Assembly: GCA_047633195.1 (NCBI GenBank)
Contig: JBLIEU010000007.1
Span: 34,697 to 98,696, forward strand
From: JAKVAV01 sp047633195
GTDB taxonomy: Bacteria; Bacteroidota; Bacteroidia; Flavobacteriales_D; Cryomorphaceae
DNA length: 64,000 bases
Direction: 5' to 3'
A program made the translations under genes and the position numbers. Shown here one piece after another: positions 28,049 to 35,466 of the stretch. The notes below the pieces were generated by a model that was given only the letters and a program-made list of their open reading frames with translations, did not search any database and had not been told where the DNA came from. How positions within the stretch are numbered: the stretch's first letter is position 1; each line of letters opens with the position of its first letter.

Positions 28049-29162
28049 CGATCTCCTTGATTTTTGTCAATACAGGAGCAAATTCCTTTTCCCAGGATAG
28101 TTCTGCCGACATCTTAGAAGCCCTGTTCCTGAGAAGCTCCAATCTACTTGGATTGGAAAGCAATTGGTTCACTTGCATCGAAATTTCTTTCGGTGTGACT
28201 TCAGTTAGGACATGACCAATTTCATTTCCTTTTACGAAAGCGGCTACCTCAGGAAGATCAGATGTGACCATTGGCAAACCAGCCATGGCGTAATCGAAGA
28301 TCTTATTGGGCAGGCTAAATCGGTAATTCAGATTCCCGTCTTTGTCTAAGGAGAATCCCAAATCGGCCGCCGAAGTGTAGCGCATCATTTCCTCATAGGG
28401 CATTCTAGGTAGAAAACTGATCTTATCATTCAAGTCAAACTCATTGGCCATTCGCTTTAAATCTGGCAGCGCGTCTCCACTGCCAATAATCACCAAGTCG
28501 GCTTTTTCGATATGCTTCATGGCTTCCACCAGCTCCTCTCCTCCCCGATTCATATTGATTCCCCCGCCTTGAAGCAAAAGCATAAATCGATTTTCATCGA
28601 ATCCCAATTCGGTCTTTGTCGCCAGAGGTAAATCAGTACTCCCCATCGGAACATTTCGCACGGTGAGGACCTCTTCAAGCTGATAGGTCTCTTTGAGCAA
28701 ATTGGCAATAGAAGGGCTCACTGTGATCACCACCTCAGCTCTGCCGATGCATTTCTTTTCAAAGAATCGCCAGACTTTTTTCACTCTTGGCTTGTGCTGA
28801 ATTTCGGGCACTTCCGTGAAATATTCGTGGGAATCATAGATCAGTGGTTTGCGATTGATCAATGAAACAAGCCAATTCGCAGGGAGCGTATCCAAATCAT
28901 TGGCCCAAAGGATATCGACGCGCGAAAAGAGAATCTTGAAAAAGAGAAAAACATTGAGCGAAGCGTAAAAGAGCGCTCCATTATTGAAGAGCAACTTGGC
29001 TCTCTGCGTTTTGTATGCCCTTTCGAAATTTGGACTACTCGGCAGCAGCCTGCCTAAAAGCAAAATGTCGTATCCCGCCTTCCACAGCTCGTCACATTGC
29101 TTGCGCACCCGTTGGTCGGTGGCTAGGTCATTGCTTACGGATACGATTATTCGTTTTTTCAC
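28041..29162 (-). CDS. Glycosyltransferase family 4 protein
   Basis: A GT-B glycosyltransferase of ~373 aa. It opens KKRIIVSVSNDLATDQRVRKQC with the acceptor-loop region, followed by DILWANDLDTLPAN and LIYDSHEYF. The C-terminal half has FMLLLQGGGINMNRGGEEL, LVIIGSGD, ISFLPRMPYEEM and a donor-binding segment NKIFDYAMAGLPMVTSDLPE, where the usual E-x7-E is modified. No ATG is available at the N-terminus: the frame offers TTG (29171) and GTG (29162). GTG is preferred because it places Met directly before KKRIIVS, the usual family start. It is the first gene of a two-gene glycosyltransferase operon, divergent from murB with a short intergenic region. Confidence 0.8.
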   Translation of the reverse strand: MKKRIIVSVSNDLATDQRVRKQCDELWKAGYDILLLGRLLPSSPNFERAYKTQRAKLLFNNGALFYASLNVFLFFKILFSRVDILWANDLDTLPANWLVSLINRKPLIYDSHEYFTEVPEIQHKPRVKKVWRFFEKKCIGRAEVVITVSPSIANLLKETYQLEEVLTVRNVPMGSTDLPLATKTELGFDENRFMLLLQGGGINMNRGGEELVEAMKHIEKADLVIIGSGDALPDLKRMANEFDLNDKISFLPRMPYEEMMRYTSAADLGFSLDKDGNLNYRFSLPNKIFDYAMAGLPMVTSDLPEVAAFVKGNEIGHVLTEVTPKEISMQVNQLLSNPSRLELLRNRASKMSAELSWEKEFAPVLTKIKEIDD

Positions 29163-29204
29163 GATTGCCAAAAGTAGTGAAGTCGTTCGAACCGGAATTC
29201 AGTT

Positions 29205-29212
29205 TAGTTTTG
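29205..29212 (+). promoter_or_regulatory. -7 box of the murB promoter
   Basis: TAGTTTTG matches TAnnTTTG and ends 16 bases upstream of the murB ATG. No strong -33 motif. Confidence 0.45.
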
Positions 29213-29228
29213 TAGCAAAATTGCCCCT

Positions 29229-30245
29229 ATGGAGATTTTAGAAAATGCTTCCCTCAAAGCGTTCAACACTTTTGGAATTGATGCCAAAGCTGCTAAGATG
29301 GTTCGCTTTTCTTCAGCAGCAGATTTGAGAGAAATCTTCAGTAACGAAGAGCTCAGCGCTATGCCTAGACTCGTCTTAGGCGGCGGAAGCAATCTCCTTC
29401 TCACTTCAGATTTTGAAGGACTTGTTTTGAAAAACGAAGTTCCTGGAATGGAACTGATCAGAGAGGACAACGAACACTTTTATGTGAAGTCAGGTGCAGG
29501 TGTGAATTGGCACGAACTCGTAGTGGAATGCATCAACAACGGATGGGCGGGATTGGAAAATCTTTCGCTGATCCCAGGTAATGTTGGCGCCAGCCCAATG
29601 CAAAACATTGGCGCTTACGGTGTGGAAGTAAAAGACTGTTTTCACGAATTGGAAGCGTTCAATTTAGAGACGCTCGAAACGGAAACCTTCGATGCGGAGG
29701 CCTGTCAATTTGGTTACCGAGAAAGTGTTTTCAAAAGACAACTAAAAAACAAATTCATTATAGTATCGGTGACTTTTCGATTGCTCAAAAAACCGCAACT
29801 CAACACATCATACGGAGCCATTAAAGGAGAATTGAATTCCTTGGGAATTCACGAGCCCACCATCGTCGATGTAAGTCAAGCGGTGATCAATATCCGCAGC
29901 TCCAAGCTCCCCGATCCGAAGGTGATCGGCAATGCGGGTAGCTTTTTCAAGAATCCCCTTGTGACAGAAGAAGTCTACCGAAGACTCGTTGATGAAAATC
30001 CTTCAATGCCCTTTTATCCTGCTCCTGAAGGCAAGTACAAGTTAGCGGCAGGATGGCTTATTGAAAAATCAGGCTGGAAAGGATTTCGACGAGAAAACTA
30101 CGGCGTTCACGCCAAGCAAGCTTTGGTTTTGGTGAATCACGGCGGCGCAACGGGAAGCCAGATTTACGATCTCTCGACAGAGATTTTGGCAGACGTCAAA
30201 AAGAAATTTGGGGTTGAGCTGGAAAGGGAAGTGAATATTGTTTAA
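29229..30245 (+). CDS. murB: UDP-N-acetylenolpyruvoylglucosamine reductase
   Basis: Reduces UDP-GlcNAc-enolpyruvate to UDP-MurNAc with NADPH and FAD, the second committed step of peptidoglycan synthesis; cytoplasmic. The 338-aa protein has the FAD-binding segments LVLGGGSNLLLT and LIPGNVGASPMQNIGAYG, the catalytic Ser loop GNAGSFFKNP, and the C-terminal catalytic Glu in GVELEREVNIV. Length and the SFFKNP form match the E. coli-type (type I) enzyme rather than the shorter type II. A weak terminator follows. Transcribed alone, divergent from the glycosyltransferase pair. Confidence 0.96.
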   Translation: MEILENASLKAFNTFGIDAKAAKMVRFSSAADLREIFSNEELSAMPRLVLGGGSNLLLTSDFEGLVLKNEVPGMELIREDNEHFYVKSGAGVNWHELVVECINNGWAGLENLSLIPGNVGASPMQNIGAYGVEVKDCFHELEAFNLETLETETFDAEACQFGYRESVFKRQLKNKFIIVSVTFRLLKKPQLNTSYGAIKGELNSLGIHEPTIVDVSQAVINIRSSKLPDPKVIGNAGSFFKNPLVTEEVYRRLVDENPSMPFYPAPEGKYKLAAGWLIEKSGWKGFRRENYGVHAKQALVLVNHGGATGSQIYDLSTEILADVKKKFGVELEREVNIV

Positions 30246-30246
30246 T

Positions 30247-30303
30247 TGAATCGCAGAATGTTCGATTCAGACTTAAAAATGGTTGGATAGAATCCACCTT
30301 TTT
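30247..30303 (+). terminator. Terminator region between murB and the DUF5606 gene
   Basis: Two hairpins: 30247-30269 (7-bp stem tgaatcg/cgattca) and 30281-30298 (stem gg-tggat/atcca-cc with one bulged T, 3-base loop) followed by five T. The second also has a T-run on the minus strand, so it can stop both converging genes. Confidence 0.5.
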
Positions 30304-30355
30304 CACTGATTTAAAAACTCCAACAGAGGACACATTTCAAAAGAAAAACTCTGAC

Positions 30356-30880
30356 CTACTCTCCTTCTGGCTTTGCCTTAGCTTCGGGAGCTTCTTCTGT
30401 TTTGGCTTCAGCCTCTACTGCTTCTTCAACCTTAGAATCCTCTTCAACAACCTCTTTCTTTTCTTCGGCTTTTGGCTCTTCTTTTTTCTCCTCTTCCTCT
30501 TTTTCAAGAAGACCTTTTTCCAAGAGAAGGTTGAACCACTTGATCATCTTTTTGATGTCAGAAGGATACACGCGGTCTTCATCGTGCTCGGGAAATATTT
30601 TGAAGAAATATTCTCGCAAAGCGTCGGGATCTTTAGCATCTACCTCAACTTCTTTTCCGTCCGATTGCTCGCGCATCATTTCAAAGATGTTGGATAAAGG
30701 CTCGTCACCTTCAAGGGTGTAAATGGAAATATCGCTCAGGGTACTTACGTGTTGCGTTTGGCCGACCACCATCTTTTTACCGTCGTTTAGTGAAGTAACC
30801 ACTACACCACCTCGAGATTGGTTTAAGATTTTGAAAAGACCAGGCTTTCCGGCGATTGACAATATTTGAGATAAATCCAT
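30356..30880 (-). CDS. DUF5606 family protein with acidic tail
   Basis: A 174-aa cytoplasmic protein. Residues 1-125 match the Bacteroidota DUF5606 pattern, beginning DLSQILSIAGKPGLFKILNQSRGG and containing ESLND-like (VVTSLNDGKK) and the helical FFKIFPEHDEDRVYPSDIKKMIKWFNLL. The N-terminal part looks like a small beta-barrel; the tail (~126-174) is almost wholly Glu, Lys, Ala and Val and should be disordered. The function of the family is not established. It is transcribed toward murB and has its own promoter inside the end of the upstream protease gene. Confidence 0.75.
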   Translation of the reverse strand: MDLSQILSIAGKPGLFKILNQSRGGVVVTSLNDGKKMVVGQTQHVSTLSDISIYTLEGDEPLSNIFEMMREQSDGKEVEVDAKDPDALREYFFKIFPEHDEDRVYPSDIKKMIKWFNLLLEKGLLEKEEEEKKEEPKAEEKKEVVEEDSKVEEAVEAEAKTEEAPEAKAKPEGE

Positions 30881-30901
30881 TAATTATTTTTTGAGAGGGC
30901 G

Positions 30902-30933
30902 CAAATCTAAAGAATTACTTTTCAATCATCAAT
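30902..30933 (-). promoter_or_regulatory. Promoter of the DUF5606 gene
   Basis: On the minus strand ATTG (30933-30930), a 20-base spacer and TAGATTTG (30909-30902) match the Bacteroidota -33/-7 arrangement. The -33 part lies inside the last codons of the S8 protease gene. The box ends 21 bases before the ATG. Confidence 0.5.
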
Positions 30934-33101
30934 TTCGACTGAAGCAATTCACCATTCCCTTGGAGTGCTTGCACAATGTATACTCCGTTGGCGATATCTT
31001 GAAGAGAAATATTGATGGTTCCTTCGCTATTTCCACTCAAATTAATTGATTTGACGAGTCGTCCCGAAAGGTCATAAAGATCTATACTGCGAAGATCGCC
31101 CCGGTGATTTACAATGTTTAAGTCTCCTCTCGTCGGATTGGGGTAAATCTTGATCGTTCCATTTGCAGCGACAAACTCAGAAGAAGTCACTCCAAAAGGT
31201 TCTGTTAGAGTGGCAAAGCCGTTGAGTTTTCCATGCCCCCAACGAAAATTCGGAAGTACTCCAGTGAATTCATCTGCCAGAGCATTTTCGATGATCGCCG
31301 TTTTAACATCTTCAAAAGTTGCTTCAGGATCGCGGTCAAAGTAGAGCGCCGCAACGCCAGCAACTACAGGAGAAGCCATTGATGTTCCTCCGTTTCGGTA
31401 ATGCATTCCTCCTTCTGCAACTCGATCAGGATTGCTAGCAATCAGAGAAGCCAAGTTGACAAGTCGGCCTGCACTTAGCGTATAATCTCCAGAGGCTGAG
31501 ATATCCGGCTTGTGTCGATTATCACGGGTAGGTCCTTGACTCGAGTTTATCGAAATATCAAGCGGCACTATTCCAGGGACGAAAGTGGTCTCGCCCAAGT
31601 AATTCACGTACTCATTCCGATTTACGTAATTGGCTACGGTGATCACATTGTCAGAGCAAGTCCAAGAGTCGACGGTGGTTTTAAATTTATCTGGCAATTG
31701 ATAATTGATCATATCTGGAAACTGACCTTGATTGGGCAAATTTTGACTTTCAATGACTGAAGAACCGAAAGGGCCGAAACTCCAAACATCGAAGGTTCCT
31801 CCTCCAGTTGTAGAAAATCGCCATTTGTATTGATCACTGAAGGCTTCTCTTACGACAACTTGAAGCTGGTATTGATCGCCACGTTGACCACACCAGGTCT
31901 CAACAATCCCGAGGATATTTCCATTCTGAAAAATGGTGTCCGCGACTACCTCTGCCAAGTTGGCTTCAACGGTTCTCCACTGAGCATATCCTTCAAAAGA
32001 GTACGATGGTTCTGCCAAATCAGCTCCAATGGTGTAAGAAGTCGTGTAAAAGTCCGCAGAGTCAGCCCATAGTTCAAAGAACACCGATGGTTCTCCAATG
32101 ACAGAATTGGGGTTATATGAAAACCATGTGAAAGCCGTATCATTCTCAGGCACCTCGTAAGCCAAGTGATAAGGATCAAAGTTATTGCTGTTTCCAGCTG
32201 CGGAAACCATCGATCTTCCAGATTGCTCTTCGAGCAACTCGTCAATAAACAAGGCTGCTCCATCAAGCCCATCGTGTGAACCATAGTAATCACCTAAACT
32301 AGCATTGATCACGACGGGCTTACCAAACTCGTCAGCTTTATTGAAAATGAAGTCAACCGCATCAGCGATGGTAGATTTCCAGTTGGGCATCGAAAAATCT
32401 GAAGAAACGACGATGATATCGGCAAGTGGAGCTACTCCAATAAAATTTCCTGTAGCATTGGCATTTCCAGCAGCCACACCAGTTACAGTTGAACCATGAC
32501 CATACCACTGAGCTTGATCGTCGTGCCCGTCAATGTCCTGATTGATATCTTCTGCATTCCACTCTTGGCCATACCCATAAGGCTCAGGCACTCTGAATTG
32601 ATCATCCTCGTCTTGGACATGATCCCATAAAGCAATAACCCTCGTTGAACCGTCTTCATTTTGAAAATCGGGATGATCCAATTCGATTCCAGAATCAATC
32701 ATTCCAATAATCACGTCTTCTCCCAAATAGGCCTGCGCCAGAGGTTCTGCTCCAGCATGTATGGGCTGAATATTGTTGTTGGTAATCATCACATCAGCCA
32801 GCATTTGCGGCTTGGACAATGTGAACTCGATGAAATCTATATATTCAGCTGTGCGCAATGCTTCCATATTGCCAGCAGGAATTCTCACCGAAACGATATT
32901 TCCAATCGCACCTTTTATTACCCCCTCATTCTGCCGAACGTAAGTAGTAATTTGACTCAGGTCGCCACGAAGGTAGAGGTGAAGTTCTTCGGAAGGCTCC
33001 ATCGTTTTAAGCGCAGATCTTAATTCGAAATTGAAATTCTCTCGCTTTTGGGCGTGAAGAGCTAACCCAAAGAACAGAAAAGGAAGTATAAAGTATTTCA
33101 T
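30915..33101 (-). CDS. Secreted subtilisin-like (S8) serine protease with T9SS type A tail
   Basis: A 728-aa protein starting at ATG 33101; a TTG four codons upstream is less likely because the signal peptide (KYFILPFLFFGLALHA-Q) begins at the ATG. The catalytic triad is visible: Asp ~136 in GMIDSGIELDHPDF, His ~202 in YGHGSTVTGVAAG, and Ser ~574 in GGTSMASPVVAGVAALY, with the oxyanion Asn in MVSAAGNSN. A long insertion (~310-470) between His and Ser regions is rich in beta-structure. The last ~75 residues are a Por-type sorting domain (IKIYPNPTRGDLNIV, LYDLSGRLVKS, IANGVYIVQ, KLMIEK). It is thus an active extracellular protease exported by T9SS. The HsdR-N-like gene ends 18 bases upstream, so the two may be co-transcribed. 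Confidence 0.92.
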   Translation of the reverse strand: MKYFILPFLFFGLALHAQKRENFNFELRSALKTMEPSEELHLYLRGDLSQITTYVRQNEGVIKGAIGNIVSVRIPAGNMEALRTAEYIDFIEFTLSKPQMLADVMITNNNIQPIHAGAEPLAQAYLGEDVIIGMIDSGIELDHPDFQNEDGSTRVIALWDHVQDEDDQFRVPEPYGYGQEWNAEDINQDIDGHDDQAQWYGHGSTVTGVAAGNANATGNFIGVAPLADIIVVSSDFSMPNWKSTIADAVDFIFNKADEFGKPVVINASLGDYYGSHDGLDGAALFIDELLEEQSGRSMVSAAGNSNNFDPYHLAYEVPENDTAFTWFSYNPNSVIGEPSVFFELWADSADFYTTSYTIGADLAEPSYSFEGYAQWRTVEANLAEVVADTIFQNGNILGIVETWCGQRGDQYQLQVVVREAFSDQYKWRFSTTGGGTFDVWSFGPFGSSVIESQNLPNQGQFPDMINYQLPDKFKTTVDSWTCSDNVITVANYVNRNEYVNYLGETTFVPGIVPLDISINSSQGPTRDNRHKPDISASGDYTLSAGRLVNLASLIASNPDRVAEGGMHYRNGGTSMASPVVAGVAALYFDRDPEATFEDVKTAIIENALADEFTGVLPNFRWGHGKLNGFATLTEPFGVTSSEFVAANGTIKIYPNPTRGDLNIVNHRGDLRSIDLYDLSGRLVKSINLSGNSEGTINISLQDIANGVYIVQALQGNGELLQSKLMIEK

Positions 33102-33119
33102 AAAGAGATTCAATTTTGA

Positions 33120-33569
33120 TTAAAGGTATTTATAGTCGGGCAAATCCGTCAAAGACAAGATTTTTCTTTCTTGGATCGCTAAATGGATAACTATGTGCTC
33201 CAACCCGTTGGTCATGATCACATAAGGCGACTCAATTGCACTATTGTAACGCGCCACTTGATAGAAGGTTTCTCGGTCTATCTTCACGCTGGGTGCTTTG
33301 CATTCAATCAACAGCAGCGGTTTTCCATCTCGATTTAAAAAAAGTGCATCAGTTCGTCCAAATCGCTGGTTGTGTTTCACTCCAGTTTCCAATTTGAGAA
33401 GGCCCGCAGGAAAATTTTTCTCTTTTATTAAGTACATTACCATATGTTGCCTCACCCATTCTTCGGGTGTTAATACAAGCCGTTTCTTTCGGATCGGGTC
33501 AAGGATTTTATACTTTTCGCCTTCTTTAAAGATTTGAAAGGGATAAGGTGGTAGATTGAGCGGTTGCAT
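33120..33569 (-). CDS. Small HsdR-N-like (PD-(D/E)XK) nuclease-domain protein
   Basis: The start is ATG 33569; the frame extends upstream but only through the divergent amn gene. The 149-aa protein matches the N-terminal domain of type I restriction R subunits (HSDR_N_2 type). The PD-(D/E)XK residues are intact: D74 (GRTDALFL), E89 and K91 (LLLIECKAP), plus the QxxxY motif (Q104/Y108 in YQVARY) seen in HsdR/RecB nucleases. No helicase domain or hsdM/hsdS genes are nearby, so this is not a restriction system. It is divergent from amn-holA with only 14 bases between start codons, suggesting a shared control region and possibly a role in DNA metabolism. Function unknown. Confidence 0.8.
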   Translation of the reverse strand: MQPLNLPPYPFQIFKEGEKYKILDPIRKKRLVLTPEEWVRQHMVMYLIKEKNFPAGLLKLETGVKHNQRFGRTDALFLNRDGKPLLLIECKAPSVKIDRETFYQVARYNSAIESPYVIMTNGLEHIVIHLAIQERKILSLTDLPDYKYL

Positions 33570-33583
33570 CAAACAAACATAAC

Positions 33584-34354
33584 ATGAAAACCAAAAAAGA
33601 AATAGTAGACAATTGGCTTCCCAGATATACTGGTGTTGCACTCGAAGATTTTCGCGAATATATTCTACTGACCAATTTTGACGATTATGTAGATCGATTC
33701 GCTCATATTCAAGGAGTTGAAGTGCAAGGCACAGACAAAGCAATGCCCAGTGCCCATAGCAAAGACCTGAGTATTATAAACTTCGGAATGGGTAGTGCCA
33801 ATGCGGCCACCATAATGGATCTCCTAAGCGCCATAAAGCCCAAGGCAGTTCTGTTTCTGGGAAAATGCGGTGGCCTAAAGAAAAAGAATGCCGTAGGTGA
33901 TTTTATTCTCCCGATTGCTGCCATCCGTGGCGAAGGAACCAGCCACGATTACCTTCCTAAGGAAGTCCCAGCACTTCCGTCTTTTATGTTGCAGAGGGCC
34001 ATTTCGTCTACCATAAGAGACATGGGGCACGATTACTGGACAGGGACGGTTTACACCACCAACCGTCGAGTGTGGGAACACGATGATAAGTTCAAAAAGT
34101 ATCTAAGAAAAACACGATCCATGGCTATTGACATGGAAACAGCAACTATTTTTGTGGCAGGATTTGCCAACAAGATTCCGACAGGAGCTTTTCTGCTGGT
34201 TACTGACCAGCCAATGGTCCCTGAAGGGGTTAAAACCATTGCTAGTGATCTGAATGTGAGTAAATCATTTGTAGATACTCACGTCAATCTTGGTATTGGT
34301 GCCATGAAGGAAATTGCTTCCCAAGGACGCGCCGTAAAACACTTGAAATTCTAA
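33584..34354 (+). CDS. amn: AMP nucleosidase
   Basis: Hydrolyses AMP to adenine and ribose 5-phosphate, or a closely related purine nucleoside/nucleotide reaction; cytoplasmic. The 256-aa protein has the phosphorylase-like fold with a phosphate/ribose loop (NFGMGSANAAT), GKCGGLKKKNAVGDFILP, and SMAIDMETATIFVAGFAN, where the Glu of MET binds the ribose. It is the short Bacteroidota form lacking the N-terminal domain of E. coli Amn (~480 aa). It abuts holA with no spacing (TAA directly followed by ATG), so these two are co-translated. Assignment as AMP nucleosidase rather than another nucleoside phosphorylase rests on family resemblance. Confidence 0.85.
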   Translation: MKTKKEIVDNWLPRYTGVALEDFREYILLTNFDDYVDRFAHIQGVEVQGTDKAMPSAHSKDLSIINFGMGSANAATIMDLLSAIKPKAVLFLGKCGGLKKKNAVGDFILPIAAIRGEGTSHDYLPKEVPALPSFMLQRAISSTIRDMGHDYWTGTVYTTNRRVWEHDDKFKKYLRKTRSMAIDMETATIFVAGFANKIPTGAFLLVTDQPMVPEGVKTIASDLNVSKSFVDTHVNLGIGAMKEIASQGRAVKHLKF

Positions 34355-35356
34355 ATGAGCTTCAGCCAAATAATGACATCACTGCGTAAAAAGGAATATT
34401 CGCCTTTTTACTTTTTCGATGGTGATGAGTCTTTTTATATCGATAAGCTGATCGATTACCTGCAAAGCAATGTCTTAAATGAAGGTGAGCGAGAATTTAA
34501 CCAATCGATATTTTACGGGAGGGATATTTCTCCTGAGGATTTGATTCCTGTAGTGAAGAGATTCCCCATGATGTCGGAGTATCAAGTGGTCATTGTTAAA
34601 GAAGCTCAGAATTGGAAGGATTTGTCAGCTCTTCAATCGCTGCTGGAAAATCCTGTTCCAACTACCATATTGGCGATTAGCTACAAAGGTAAGAAGCTAG
34701 ATGGCCGCAGTATTATGACCAAACTCATCAAGAGCAAGGGCACCTACTTTAACAGTGCAAAGCTTCGCGACAACGAAGTGACATCTTGGCTCAACGATCA
34801 TTGCAAGTTGCTCAAATTAGACATTGACCCCAGGGCTGTTGTGCTACTGAGCGAACATATCGGGGCAGATTTGATTAGCCTTGAGAAAGCCTTGGATAGG
34901 CTTAAATTGGTGGCTGATGGTCAAAAAATAACCGCTGATCTGATCCAAGAACACATTGGCATCAGCAAGGACTTTAACATCTTTGAATTGCAGAAAGCAA
35001 TCGGCTTTAAGGATAATGCGCGAGCAATTTACATCGCCAATTATTTTGCAAATAATGAGAAAGAGCACCATTTAATCCCGGTCACCTATGGCCTCTACCG
35101 GTACTTTACTCAACTCATTCGCTACCATAGAGCCGAAAATCATGCCGATCAACATAAACTCGCTCGAACCTTAGGAGTTAACCCATACTTTGTGAAGGAT
35201 TACAAACAAGCTGCGGCCAATTACCCCAGAATAAAGCTAATGAAAGTGATGGAAATCCTTCATGACATTGATCTTAAAATGAAGGGCCTCGGAAACTCAT
35301 CTGCTCGCCACAAAGAACTGATGAATGAGATGGTAGCCAGAATTCTAAGAGCGTGA
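34355..35356 (+). CDS. holA: DNA polymerase III subunit delta
   Basis: Clamp-loader subunit that opens the beta sliding clamp. The 333-aa protein shows the family start FYFFDGDESFYIDKLIDYL, then VVIVKEAQNWKDLSALQSLLENPVPTTILAISYKGKKLD. The middle domain contains DNEVTSWLNDHCKLLKLDIDPRAVVLLSEHIGADLISLEKALDRLKL, and the C-terminal collar domain FNIFELQKAIGFKDNARA. As expected for delta, it has no functional Walker motifs. Length is normal. It follows amn directly with no intergenic base. Confidence 0.92.
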   Translation: MSFSQIMTSLRKKEYSPFYFFDGDESFYIDKLIDYLQSNVLNEGEREFNQSIFYGRDISPEDLIPVVKRFPMMSEYQVVIVKEAQNWKDLSALQSLLENPVPTTILAISYKGKKLDGRSIMTKLIKSKGTYFNSAKLRDNEVTSWLNDHCKLLKLDIDPRAVVLLSEHIGADLISLEKALDRLKLVADGQKITADLIQEHIGISKDFNIFELQKAIGFKDNARAIYIANYFANNEKEHHLIPVTYGLYRYFTQLIRYHRAENHADQHKLARTLGVNPYFVKDYKQAAANYPRIKLMKVMEILHDIDLKMKGLGNSSARHKELMNEMVARILRA

Positions 35357-35434
35357 TTGGATTGCATTAATCTTGGAATCCAAGACTACTTATTTGTGAC
35401 TTCAAGCGAGGCTGTATTCAAGGCCCACATTGTT

Positions 35435-35442
35435 TACATTTG
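35435..35442 (+). promoter_or_regulatory. -7 box of the TonB-dependent receptor gene
   Basis: TACATTTG matches TAnnTTTG, ending 24 bases before the ATG at 35467. Because this box covers the in-frame TTG at 35440, that TTG would not be transcribed, which decides in favour of the ATG. Confidence 0.5.
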
Positions 35443-35466
35443 CCGACTTTAAGAAAAACCACCCGA

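Noticed and set aside
33120..33569. Type I restriction-modification locus
   Set aside because: Only an HsdR-N-like domain is present; no helicase, methylase or specificity genes nearby.
35370..35384. Short palindrome tcttggaatccaaga after holA as a terminator
   Set aside because: Loop is only one base if fully paired and no T-run follows; too weak.
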